64,000 bases of DNA from Nemopilema nomurai (lineage: Eukaryota > Cnidaria > Scyphozoa > Rhizostomeae > Rhizostomatidae), in the NCBI GenBank assembly GCA_003864495.1, contig ML133457.1, forward strand, positions 248,001 to 312,000. The letters are read 5' to 3'. Shown here in pieces: positions 34,594-47,500 of this stretch. Every line of letters begins with the position of its first letter. Position 1 is the stretch's first letter. Below the pieces are notes generated by a model. The model searched no databases. It was not told the origin of the DNA and saw only the letters and a program-made list of their open reading frames with translations. Made by a program: the position numbers and the translations under genes.

Positions 34594-37500
34594 CTACTTT
34601 GGGCACACTCTCCCAATCTTTAATCTGTAGTAAGCCATTTCACAAATTCCATGTAGATGAATAAAAGCAGCAGCAACAACAAGAATGTGAAAGATTTGAT
34701 GACTCTGAAACTGAAAAAGAGCAGCATTTCAGCCTCTCTCTGCAGTAATAATTGTACTTAATATAACACATCTTATTGAAAATGAAATATTTGTCATTGT
34801 AATACAATACATAATTATTATGTATATCATAGATTGAAGAAAGTAAAACTACATGGTTTATCTCTACAAGCCTGTTTCGTGAGTAACTCACTCTTCAGGA
34901 GATGTGAAGAGTGAGTTACTCCTGAAAAGTGAGTTACTCATGAAACAGGCTTGTAGAGATAAACCATGTAGTTTTACTTTCTTCATTCTATGATATATCA
35001 CGCTCTACGTGCTAACGTATTGAGCACTGTGCTACGGAAGTATCAAAAGACAAATTTCTAATTATTATGTATATTTATAACTTTTTGAAGAATAATTTTT
35101 GATGCCGACGATTTTACCAAAAAAAAATGGAATTAACATACTGAGTTAAAAATACTTGTAGAAGCTTTTGTTCAAATCCAGTCAAAGCCATTGTTGAATA
35201 CGAACATTCTTTATATATGTATAGAGTTTTTTTTCAGAATATAATTTATCTTGAATAATGTTTATATAGGACAAGTAATATGATTATATCTTGTATAATT
35301 TATAAACATACAATGTGGTCACAAGTTATGAAAATACTTACCCAAAAATTACATTTTCCTGGGAAAAATCTCTCTGGGACTCTGAAAGCATACATCAATG
35401 CACCCACTATGTACAATGCACCCATCAGGACAAGCCACCCTAGGGCCCCTTGCTCGACCCCTCTGATGAACCCAAGGCTTATTACCAAGTGTATGGATGG
35501 TATAACACCTGAACATCCAAGACAGAGAAATAGACCTAAAATAATGAAAAAGTACATAAACTTCTCCTGAAATGCAAAGACAATACACCTAGATGGAACG
35601 AAAGCAGCAACTACAGGCGGAAGAAGAACTTTTAAAAAATGAAACAAGAAAAAGCAACTGAAAAAGAATGAATATCCAGGTCCCTTTCTCCAAGTGTGCT
35701 ATATCTTTTTTTCTTTGCTTCCTTTGCATTGTGATTGAAAATAATTGAAAATCTTTCACAATAAAAGATCTCATCAACAATAAAAATTCAGGCAAAAGAG
35801 AAACTAAAGTACCACTTCTTACCTGCTCTTAGTGGTCTATATTTTGGTGTGCCAAATTTGTCCCACAGTGACACAATTATACAAAGAGTACCCATTACAA
35901 AAACAGAGATCATGTAACCAATCTGTGTGTACCGTCTGCAGTAGAAGCCATAATACAAACATGGCACAAAGGAACCCATAATTAGAAATGCTATACCAGA
36001 GTAATCAAGTCTAAAACAAAACAGAAGATTGGTTCAGACAGATCACCAATATTTAATCACAGCAAACTGTAAAACGAAAAAGTGAATTTTATGTCACATT
36101 TAAATCAAATTGAAATCTAAACAGCATTAATTCTCAGATTTGCATCTAGGAATCCACATATCTAGGAATCCACATATAAAATAATCATGGCTTACACAAC
36201 ATATTTGAAAGTATTCTTATTTTATCCTGGCTGATAGGGAACTACTTTTAAACTATTAAAGGCACTCAAAGTGGGCTGCACTTGTTCGGCATGTCAGATG
36301 AGACTCCTTATTGTGCATGCTTTTCTAAAAGAAGATTCATCTGAAACTAGAATATGTTTGGCTACTGAGCCATCACAGCCTTGAAAAAGCTTGGTGGAGT
36401 GGAAGTTTCTTTTAACAAGATAATGAGAAATCATATTCTCATACTTAGTCTGATAACATTTGACATACACTCTAAATTCTGGTTAAACAACAATTCCTTT
36501 TCAAAATTGTACGGGACAGTAGATTATGAATTTTTACTATAAGTAGTACACTAAGTACACTAATCAAATATCTTATCAACTTATCAATTTCTCAGCTTTT
36601 GGTCATTTTTTGTATTTGCACAATATAATTTACACAACTGGTATATATATATATATATATTTTCTAGGAAGAATTTAAGGGACCAATTTAAAGGTTCTAC
36701 ATAATATTTGGCTTTGACTTTAATCATAATCTTATCATGAAATATCAAGTACTTTGTGAATTCATTAGAGCTCAGTTTGGAAAAGGCATGGTGGTCTTGT
36801 TATCACTACCATTAGAACATCCAGATCTCTGATCATTTTCAGCTTTGACAATCAAACTTTTTAAACATTCTTCAAATGTATATATACTTCATATATTTAT
36901 CTATGTATTAATAGATACTTACTTGCTAAATACCATGTGAACTTTGACAGAATGGCAGTAGACAGTGTGAAACAACCAGGAGAACATCAGACATAAAATT
37001 GCTCCAAGAAAGAAAGCCCCAAACACGAGATACTCTGCCCATCCACAGGGGTATTTGAATGAGAGGGAGATGAGTGGACGAAAAAAGACTGCAAACATGG
37101 CCAGCAGAAACAAGACAAGCCCAACCAGATGTGTCCAAATGTTTCCTGTCTCTGTATGCAATCTAAAACACAAAGTAAAACACTATATAAATTCTGATAT
37201 GATTTTACTAAAAAGAAATAATTAAAATGTCTTGTTTGTCAATATTGAGTATGTTTGTCAAGCATACTCAAATTTCAATCAAATCACATTTTAATCAATA
37301 GAAGCATTAATTTTTGATTCAACTTGAAATACAATTACACATCTCACTATAACAAGGTAATTGACAAACCTGGTTTTACAAAAAAAATGAAAAACTGAGG
37401 ATAAATTAAAAAAACCAAACTTGAAATGGATGTAATTCTGGATAATAAAAATAATAATTTATAGTAATAGCAAAACTGATTATAGTAATAGCAATATGTA

Positions 37501-40500
37501 TATATATATAAAATAATAATGAATTAAGGCCAGTATCTCCACAGAGTGGGTCTCAACATAGCAGCTAAATTACAGGTTTTAGGGAAAGCTAATTTAAATA
37601 TTCAAATATGTATGCAAGTCTTAAAGTCTTAAAAGTATAGAATAAAATTCATTAAGCAGAACCTACTTCATCACAGCAATAGCTTTTCTTAAAATTCATT
37701 TGAAAATACCCATAAATTTTGTTTAGCTACTCCATATTGATATAAAACATTGTAATTTTAATAATATACATGCCTAAACATACTGCTGAAGCACTGCTTA
37801 AATGATGGCAGCTGTGGTCGATGACCATGTGACAAGAATTCATTGTCTCTCAACCAATCTGGCAACTCCCAGTGAGAGACAACTTTCCATCCAGTGTTCA
37901 AAACACATTTGATGCATTTGCCAGCTTGCTCTGCGGCAATATGCATATCGTTTTCCATGGCCCTGAACGCAATAACAAGTTCTTCATGGCCCTCCTTCAA
38001 AGCCTTAGCCTGCAAACACAAAAATATTCAAACTTGCATCTCAAGTCTGACAAAACAAAACTGTGATTGTAATGCATAGTTGTCACTTTTCATGTAAACA
38101 TGGACATAATTTCTAAAATATTTTCACAGACAGAGCCTTATAGGCAGAATATTGCATAAACACAAAAATATTCAAACTTGCATCTCAAGTCTGACAAAAC
38201 AAAACTGTGATTGTAATGCATAGTTGTCACTTTTCATGCAAACATGAACATAATTTTTCCTCTATTTTTACAGACAGAGCCTTATAGGCAGAATATTGCA
38301 TAAATACAAAAATATTCAAGCTTGCATCTCAAGTCTGACAAAAAACTGAGTGTGTTTGTAATGCATAGTTGTCACTTTTCATGCAAACATGAACATAATT
38401 TTTCCTCTATTTTTACAGACAGAGCCTTATAGGCAGAATATTGCATAAATACAAAAATATTCAAGCTTGCATCTCAAGTCTGACAAAAAACTGAGTGTGT
38501 TTGTAATGCATAGTTGTCACTTTTCATGCAAACATGAACATAATTTTTTCTTTTTTTTACAGACAGAGCCTTATAGGCAGAATATTGCATAAATACAAAA
38601 ATATTCAAGCTTGCATCTCAAGTCTGACAAAAAACTGAGTGTGTTTGTAATGCATAGTTGTCACTTTTCATGCAAACATGGACATAATTTTTCATCTATT
38701 TTTCACAGACAGAGCCTTATAGGCAGAATATTGCATAAACACAAAAATATTCAAACTTGCATATCAAGTCTGACAAAAAACTGAGTGTGTTTGTAATGCA
38801 TAGTTGTCACTTTTCATGCAAACATGAACATAATTTTTCCTCTATTTTCACAGACAGAGCCTTATAGGCAGAATATTGCATAAATACAAAAATATTCAAG
38901 CTTGCATCTCAAGTCTGACAAAAAACTGAGTGTGTTTGTAATGCATAGTTGTCACTTTTCATGCAAACATGAACATAATTTTTCCTCTATTTTTACAGAC
39001 AGAGCCTTATAGGCAGAATATTGCATAAATACAAAAATATTCAAGCTTGCATCTCAAGTCTGACAAAAAACTGAGTGTGTTTGTAATGCATAGTTGTCAC
39101 TTTTCATGCAAACATGAACATAATTTTTTCTTTTTTTTTACAGACAGAGCCTTATAGGCAGAATATTGCATAAATACAAAAATATTCAAGCTTGCATCTC
39201 AAGTCTGACAAAAAACTGAGTGTGTTTGTAATGCATAGTTGTCACTTTTCATGCAAACATGAACATAATTTTTCCTCTATTTTTACAGACAGAGCCTTAT
39301 AGGCAGAATATTGCATAAACACAAAAATATTCAAGCTTGCATCTCAAGTCTGACAAAAAACTGAGTGTGTTTGTAATGCATAGTTGTCACTTTTCATGCA
39401 AACATGAACATAATTTTTCCTCTATTTTCACAGACAGAGCCTTATAGGCAGAATATTGCATAAATACAAAAATATTCAAGCTTGCATCTCAAGTCTGACA
39501 AAAAACTGAGTGTGTTTGTAATGCATAGTTGTCACTTTTCATGCAAACATGAACATAATTTTTCCTCTTTTTTACAGACAGAGCCTTATAGGCAGAATAT
39601 TGCATAAATACAAAAATATTCAAGCTTGCATCTCAAGTCTGACAAAAAACTGAGTGTGTTTGTAATGCATAGTTGTCACTTTTCATGCAAACATGAACAT
39701 AATTTTTCCTCTATTTTTACAGACAGAGCCTTATAGGCAGAATATTGCATAAATACAAAAATATTCAAGCTTGCATCTCAAGTCTGACAAAAAACTGAGT
39801 GTGTTTGTAATGCATAGTTGTCACTTTTCATGCAAACATGGACATAATTTTTCCTCTATTTTTACAGACAGAGCCTTATAGGCAGAATATTGCATAAACA
39901 CAAAAATATTCAAGCTTGCATCTCAAGTCTGACAAAAAACTGAGTGTGTTTGTAATGCATAGTTGTCACTTTTCATGCAAACATGAACATAATTTTTCCT
40001 CTATTTTCACAGACAGAGCCTTATAGGCAGAATATTGCATAAATACAAAAATATTCAAGCTTGCATCTCAAGTCTGACAAAAAACTGAGTGTGTTTGTAA
40101 TTCATAGTTGTCACTTTTCATGCAAACATGAACATAATTTCTAAAATATTTTCACAGACAGAGCCTTATAGGCAGAATATTGCATAAACACAAAAATATT
40201 CAAGCTTGCATCTCAAGTCTGACAAAAAACTGAGTGTGTTTGTAATGCATAGTTGTCACTTTTCATGCAAACATGAACATAATTTTTCCTCTATTTTCAC
40301 AGACAGAGCCTTATAGGCAGAATATTGCATAAATACAAAAATATTCAAGCTTGCATCTCAAGTCTGACAAAAAACTGAGTGTGTTTGTAATGCATAGTTG
40401 TCACTTTTCATGCAAACATGGACATAATTTTTCCTCTATTTTTACAGACAGAGCCTTATAGGCAGAATATTGCATAAACACAAAAATATTCAAGCTTGCA

Positions 40501-43427
40501 TCTCAAGTCTGACAAAAAACTGAGTGTGTTTGTAATGCATAGTTGTCACTTTTCACGCAAACATGAACATAATTTCTAAAATATTTTCACAGACAGAGCC
40601 TTATAGGCAGAATATTGCATAAATACAAAAATATTCAAGCTTGCATCTCAAGTCTGACAAAAAACTGAGTGTGTTTGTAATGCATAGTTGTCACTTTTCA
40701 TGCAAACATGAACATAATTTTTCCTCTATTTTCACAGACAGAGCCTTATAGGCAGAATATTGCATAAATACAAAAATATTCAAGCTTGCATCTCAAGTCT
40801 GACAAAAAACTGAGTGTGTTTGTAATGCATAGTTGTCACTTTTCATGCAAACATGACATAATTTCTAAAATATTTTCACAGACAGAGCCTTATAGGCAGA
40901 ATATTGCATAAACACAAAAATATTCAAGCTTGCATCTCAAGTCTGACAAAAAGCTGAGTGTGTTTGTAATGCATAGTTGTCACTTTTCATGCAAACATGA
41001 ACATAATTTTTCCTCTATTTTTACAGACAGAGCCTTATAGGCAGAATATTGCATAAACACAAAAATATTCAAACTTGCATCTCAAGTCTGACAAAAAACT
41101 GAGTGTGTTTGTAATGCATAGTTGTCACTTTTCATGCAAACATGGACATAATTTCTAAAATATTTTCACAGACAGAGCCTTATAGGCAGAATATTGCATA
41201 AACACAAAAATATTAAAACTTGCATATCAAGTCTGACAAAAAACTGAGTGTGTTTGTAATGCATAGTTGTCACTTTTCATGCAAACATGGACATAATTTC
41301 TAAAATATTTTCACAGACAGAGCCTTATAGGCAGAATATTGCATAAACACAAAAATATTCAAACTTGCATCTCAAGTCTGACAAAAAACTGAGTGTGTTT
41401 GTAATGCATAGTTGTCACTTTTCATGCAAACATGGACATAATTTTTCCTCTATTTTCACAGACAGAGCCTTATAGGCAGAATATTGCATAAATACAAAAA
41501 TATTCAAACTTGCATATCAAGTCTCACAAAAAACTGAGTGTGTTTGTAATGCATAGTTGTCACTTTTCATGCAAACATGGACATAATTTCTAAAATATTT
41601 TCACAGACAGAGCCTTATAGGCAGAATATTGCATAAATACAAAAATATTCAAACTTGCATATCACGTCTCACAAAAAACTGAGTGTGATTGTAATGCATA
41701 GTTGTCACTTTTCATGCAAACATGGACATATTTTGTCCTCTATTTTCACAGACAGAGCCTTATAGGCAGAATATGGCATATTGGCCAATCAATTACAGTT
41801 TCTCATTAGAGACAAAGAGGCAGATGCAGGTATCCAAATTACTTGTCAACATCTATTTGTCAAGCATCATTAACATCACAATTTTCCAAATGCTTCATTG
41901 CACAGATCTTCACAAGCAAGAGATAGGTGGAACAGTTTTGGCACTTGAAGTATTTTCTTGTACAAAACTCCTCTGAAAGTGACCAGAAACCAAAAAAATA
42001 ATGTCAAACTAAAAAGTACTTAATTTTGCAAAAACTGTTTTCACTATTTCTTGCATATTAATATTAGTTTTTATTTTTGTGCAATATTTTCGTAAAAGTT
42101 ATGTAGTTTCTTCTTAGCAATAAGTTACATGGTTTGGTTTCGTTAAGTGACAGCAACGAAATGAAAATATACAACCAACTGACTTTTGGAACTTTTTTAC
42201 ACTCAGGAATGATAAATATAGTTTTCTTATCAATTTAGATTCAAATGGATGGTTCTAACTTGACAATCTGATTAAAAAATACATGTATGTGATTCTAATT
42301 TTAAAATAACCATGTTTATTTATGCGTGGCAAAATGGACAACAAATTCAAAACTTACTTACAATTTTATGTTTTGTGTATTCAGTCCATGAATTATTTGG
42401 CATGCAACTGCAGCTTTCCTCAAAACACAGAAGTTGAGTTGCTGGATTAAACAAGGACAAGTCTTGCCAATCAATGTCAGTCATCTGTCAAAAATAAGTA
42501 AATAAAAGGAGTTATATACTTCAAACTTTGATGATCTCATAAATTTACTAACATTACAAATTATAAACAATATAAAAAAAATTAAAAAACGTCACACTAA
42601 ATTTGTGTTACAGAGACCTAAAGATTTGAAACATCCCTACTCATCTTGTTTTCGAAGTATTTGCTTCACTTTCTTTTGCCCCTTCTACAGAAAAAATCAG
42701 GTGGTTTGCACTCTCTCATAATTCAGATATTGGACTTGTTTCGGACCATTTTTTTAATTCCTTCTTGAAAACATTGCTTAAAAAAGTATGTGTGTTACTA
42801 TGTGGTGCATATTGATAGAAAAAATCAAGGGCTCTAGAGAATGACCCTCTCTTTTCAATGTTTTTATCTTCGCCCATGAGCTATGTAATGTGCCATGTTG
42901 TTTGCGGAGAAATAAAAACAACAAGTTACGTCGTATGCACACGCCGCCCGGAATAAAAAACCTTAAAAATTGGAATATAGGCCGAAAACAATAATTTTTG
43001 TCAAGTTGCATCTTATTTCGGCTATCCATTATGGAATATATTCATCCAGCGGATTTTGTTACGCCGCAGATCTTTGAACTTAACAAATTGGGAAGTACCC
43101 AGATGTTGAACTTACTGTTCGTCGTCTGATGTTTTCGATCACTTTTCTCTGTGCTTCGGGGATAAGTGCTACCAGCGACTCAGGGATGAAGTTCTCATCT
43201 TCAGCTTCCTCATCTGGCAAAACTCCCGCGCATTTTGCTTTGATGATAATCTGCTCTCTCATTTTCTTGCAGTTTTCACATAATTTGTCAAGAAAGGCCA
43301 TCACAAAGTCGCGGTAGGCTTCCTCATCGCCATCTTCCTTTAGCTTCCCCATTGCTTCTTCTGGTTCCTCAGTTGCTTCTTTGATAGCAACAGACGGTAG
43401 TTCTATTGCGCGTTCATTTATATGCAT
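34594..43427 (-). CDS. Adiponectin-receptor-like PAQR protein, complete
   Basis: Seven-pass membrane protein of the PAQR family (AdipoR branch); family members act as zinc-dependent receptors/ceramidases. Minus-strand exons: 43116-43427, 42362-42484, 37774-38009, 36923-37162, 35823-36010, 35342-35535, 34594-34710; total 1410 nt, 469 residues. Signatures in order: LPDWLRDNEFLSHGHRP; FRLHTETGNIWTHLVG; SWLFHTVYCHS (TM2 histidine); FSKLDYSGIAFLIMGSF; RAGLFLCLGCSGVIPSIH; RVPERFFPGKC; and FQSHQIFHILVVAAAFIH (HxxxH). The three metal-ligand histidines of the family are therefore present. Exons 1 and 2 (about 145 residues, acidic and helical) make the N-terminus longer than I expect for vertebrate AdipoR; they join in frame but are less certain. 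Intron 37163-37773 uses a GC donor. Intron 38010-42361 holds a 145-bp tandem array; intron 34711-35341 holds a hammerhead ribozyme motif. Confidence 0.9.
34823..34997. repeat. Fold-back inverted repeat carrying two hammerhead copies
   Basis: Arms 34823-34901 and 34919-34997 (79 nt each, only a few mismatches) flank a 17-nt spacer. The minus-strand left arm carries the intact hammerhead. The plus-strand right arm carries a damaged one (core CTGAAAA at 34922-34928, with the invariant G lost). Lies wholly in the last intron of the PAQR gene, 34711-35341. No coding capacity. Confidence 0.85.
34860..34903 (-). ncRNA. Hammerhead ribozyme motif
   Basis: Complete 44-nt hammerhead on the minus strand. 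Stem I is ATCTC (34903-34899) pairing with GAGAT (34864-34860). Core CTGAAGA (34898-34892) fits CUGANGA. Stem II is GTGAG-TTA-CTCAC (34891-34879). GAA plus A opens stem III: A-C-A pairs with U-G-U around loop GGCU (34875-34866). The cleavage triplet is GUA, with predicted scission between 34865 and 34864. All invariant core residues are present. It is in sense orientation in the last intron of the PAQR gene, inside an inverted repeat. Very short stem III and small loops are typical of the ribozymes known from Penelope-like elements. Confidence 0.8.
36640..36660. repeat. (AT)n microsatellite
   Basis: About ten AT dinucleotides in PAQR intron 36011-36922. A shorter one lies at 37498-37510. Confidence 0.9.
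38012..41775. repeat. Intronic 145-bp tandem array, about 26 units
   Basis: The anchor gacagagccttataggcag recurs 26 times between 38130 and 41752, spacing 143-146 bp. Units contain aaaatattcaagcttgcatc, ctgagtgtgtttgtaatg and cacttttcatgcaaacatg. Two subtypes differ before the anchor (tttctaaaatattttcacag versus tttttcctctatttttacag) and are interspersed, pointing to unequal exchange or conversion. Units are nearly identical, so the expansion is recent. The array fills most of the PAQR intron 38010-42361 and its first partial unit begins within a few bases of the 3' splice site at 38010-38011. No ORF of interest. Confidence 0.97.
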
Positions 43428-44506
43428 AGTTTATAAAGTCCGACTTCACCGGAGTGGTGCTGTTACGACAAGCCAAAGTCCGAATTTAATCAGACTTTCC
43501 AGTCTCGCCATTGACGCGTACCTTCGCAGCCAAACTAACACCGCCAGCGCAGTTCCCAAGATAAACAATGAAACAACCTGGAATATTTGATTGACACTTC
43601 CTCATTTGCTTTGTTTATCTCTTTTGCCTTTCTAAATTTAGCAGTAACAGTTATGTCGAATTTAAGATGTGCATAAGATTCCAATATTGCAAGATTGACA
43701 CTTTTCATTTCTTTTTAAATTTGACGTGTAACAAACGATGTTTCGTTAATCAAAAGTTGTTTTTTTGTAGATTCTAATTTTAAAATTAATAAAATAAGCA
43801 AGAGACACGTAGCCTTGATAAGCTTCTAAATCTTAGATAGCATCAAGCACCTCGTAGATTAAACGTTTATTTTTCATAATTTTTGTAGCCTTAAGGTTGA
43901 CACAAAATGTTTTATAAAATTAAAACTGATATACCTACACAATCACGCTTCCTTGAGCAAGAGTTAAAAACTGTATTTTAAAGCCTTGCGTTTTAATCAA
44001 GGTATCTATTACCTAAAGTGGCAGAGAAAAAATTCAAAACAGTAAATTATGAATTCTGATTTCTAAAACCAAGGACAAAATTTACAATATTTTATATATC
44101 AAAAGACTAAATCAAATATCAAATTGTTTACATCAGTTGCTATACTAAAAAACTTGATTTTGTGAATAGTGCAAAAGTTTAGATACAAACAGTACAAACA
44201 TGTTATGGGCTGTATTTGAGGATGGTATAAGGTGCCTAACTCAGGGCAATACATTCAGGTGCAAAATTCAATCCCCTCGAAATAAAAAAAAATTTATCCA
44301 TTATACATCCATCCCTATCATTGGAACCCTTGAAAATTATGTTATTATGAAGCATGTAAACATATCTAGGTATTGCAAAGATCTATAGAAGTGTGAAATC
44401 CCTTTGCCCATGTCTTTTTTCATTTTGTATCAGTAAATAAAGTCAATTAAAATGAATCATTGCATTCTTCCTAATCAGTTCTGGATCGCCAGCTGGGTAA
44501 TGGCTC
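43428..44506. other. Spacer between PAQR and mesothelin-like genes
   Basis: Holds the PAQR promoter and 5' leader and the mesothelin-like 3' untranslated region (both minus strand). AT-rich, no ORF of interest. Confidence 0.5.
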
Positions 44507-47500
44507 TTAACGGTGGTTTATGAACAGCAGGGCCAAAGTCCAAAAAAGCACGAGTAAGATGGTTGGTGAAGCAGTAGGGATTGCACTGGAACAAATACCT
44601 GTAAACGAAACAACGATTCATTCAATCAGTCAATCAGTCAGTCAACCAATCAATCATTACAGTCAATCAACCATTACAATACATCAGTCAGCCAATCAGT
44701 TAATCAACAAGTCAATACATCAATCAACCAATCAGTTAATCAAACAGTCAATAAATCAACCAATCAATAAATCAATAAATCAGTTAATCAACCAGTCAAT
44801 CAACCAGTCAGCCAATCAGTTAATCAACTAGTCAATAAGCCATTACAGCCAATCAGTAAATCAATAAGTCAATCCATCAATCAGTCAATCGACCAATCAA
44901 TCGAATGATTCACTCCGAAACGTTGGCAGAGCTACGACACATGCCAAAACTCTTGGAGCTTCAAATCATCTTCTTATGTAGAGTTATGTAATTGTTATGT
45001 AATGTAATTGTTATGTTATGTAAAAACTTCAAAATGTAATTAGTTTGCTTTTTTTGGTTTTTTTTTTTTTGTTTTTATATTCATTAAAAAGTTACAATAC
45101 ATAATTACAAGCTACGCTACTTACAAATTTAATTTACAATACTATTCGGACGATACTATTCATTGCTCTTTTTACCCCTCACTTTGGTCGATTTAAACGC
45201 TCTTTATACTGTCTAAGATATAGGCAGTGATATAAGATATAGATATAAGATACAGATACATCGAGGTAGGGAGATGGGGATGATTAAGGACTAGGGTTTG
45301 CCATATAATATAAGTCTGAGACGATGAGCTATAATCTAGACATGCTGCAATCTAGAATGCATCAGACCACAAAGTAAATAAGCAAAATAAAGACAAAACA
45401 TCGCATCATCCGTAGCAACAACATACCTTTGCAAGCCCAGGGGTCCGGCTCCTGGGGGTCCGATTGCTCCACCGAGGTGAGCGCACTAAACTGGGCCGTT
45501 GACAACCCGGACTTCTGCTCCCCCGTGAGGGCAAACACTTGCGGGGAGTCCATCGATTTTAGCTGCATGACAGTGAATGCCTAGAGACGAAAACAGAGAA
45601 TGGATGAAAGCACTTCAGGCCTGTGTTGAATAAAAAGCAGTTCATCTAGAAGGAAAATTGTTGCAGGAATCAAAAGTACCAAATAAATAGCCTCCTTTCT
45701 AACAATTTTAGTGACGTGAAGGTTTAGAGGCTAGTAAGAAAAGGGTTCACATGCAAAAGCACTATGCTGTGAATGACCCGCTAATCGTTTCCCTGTGTTT
45801 ACAGCGTATAGCGTCTTACTGGTTCATTAAACAAGACTAGGCGTACGACATCTTCGTCATTTTCTAGTAACCATTGCACTTTGTGGTGAAACTAGCTTAT
45901 TGACACCTTCCTTAGAAATATTTCCATAGATTGTGTTGACATTCAATGAAGAACAATCGCTATTATAGTTCAAACTTATTAGCGCATTGAAGCGTACTTT
46001 TTGTTTTTTATTACTAGTGGATATGCGTTGATTAGAGCCTAGTTTAGGTTTAAACTACGTCTCTTTATTTTCTCTCTACCTCATGACACACTTTCAGGTG
46101 ACCTTTGCACTTTGCAGTAACCTTTGCACTTTCAAATAGCCTTTGCATTTTTAGTAGCCACTGCACTTCCAGTAGCCTTTATACTCTCTAGTAGAATTTG
46201 CATTTACAATTAATTTTTATATCCATGTCCATTAATGCTTCTACCTGGAAATTTACAAGCACATTATTTTGCTGATTCGTAAACAACTTTGGGCTTCTTG
46301 AAAGTGCATTTTCACTAACTTGAAATTTTCTTCGTTACACATTATAACAAAGGCGTTGTTAGTCCCAAGGAAAGTTTCGACATAAAATACATCGAGGGTA
46401 AAAACAAAGTGCAGTTATACTGCAAAATGTAAATGACAATTGAGATAAACAACCCCACAATGCTTTGAGGTGTCTGAAATTTTTTCTTTCAAACAGGCAA
46501 AATATAAAGAAACAATAATGGAACAAACCTTGATTTGATCCTTTGTCATCTTTCTCAAAGCCAAAACTTTGATTTGATCAATTGCATCTTTATTAATTTT
46601 TGGAATGTCTTCTGATGATATGCCACCTTAAAAAAATCAAGGATGCTCGATTAAGACATATACTATATTTTTGCTTGAAATAGAGGAAGACCAGTAGAGG
46701 ACGAGAAGAGGAAATCAGCCAGTTTGATACGACATTGTTCAATACACGATGGTAATTGAGTTGACGATGCAATACTACTTATATCAAATGGCTTCAGAAA
46801 CATACACCAGGTATATAAGAATTAAAGTAAGATGAAGAAGAGCCATTTCTTGTCCTTTCTCCGCCACTTGGATCTGTTATCAGTTTTCTCTCTTAACTAA
46901 CCTTTCTCTCTTTGCGCTATAATTCTTCCTCTGCAACTGCGTTATATAATCAAACCTTCATTTATCAATCTACCACCACCAGTCACACACCCAGACCGAA
47001 GGGCAAATCACCCCAAAAAATCTCGTACACCTTTTGTGAAAATCCTATTGTTTTATCAAAATTCCCTGGAAATCCTATTTTTCTCGTGGAAATCTCGTAC
47101 GCTATTTGCAAGAGTACGCTATTTGCAAGAGTGAAATGCCCCTCGACCCCACCCACCCTTTCTCCATGAACTCTTTTAAAGCTTTAGGCAATCTTTAGCC
47201 CTTATTCTATGTCAAGCCTGTGTAAACAAATTTCTTAACCCACTCCTATACTCGAACAGTCATCAATTTTCTGCATCAAGGTTCTCCCTCGCATTCATAC
47301 TTACTTAACAAGTTTCCAAGCTCGATTACTTGTGCAGTTGTCCAAGTGCTGACGTCAGAGCCCCATGCCTCTTTTGCCTTAACGATCAAAGCATTTATCT
47401 GGTTTTCACTAAGACCGCTCAGTTTCCCGATTTTCCCCACTGCGTACCTAATCAAAAGATCGAAAGACGCAGTTACAAAATGGACATGGCATGGCAAAAT

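Noticed and set aside
38012..41775. Possible CRISPR-like array
   Set aside because: Units of 145 bp are near-identical along their whole length, with no short repeat/unique spacer structure, and the locus is an animal intron.
44520..44831. Plus-strand ORF rich in Ser, Asn and Gln
   Set aside because: Derived from the aatcagtc repeat and antisense to the last exon of the mesothelin-like gene.
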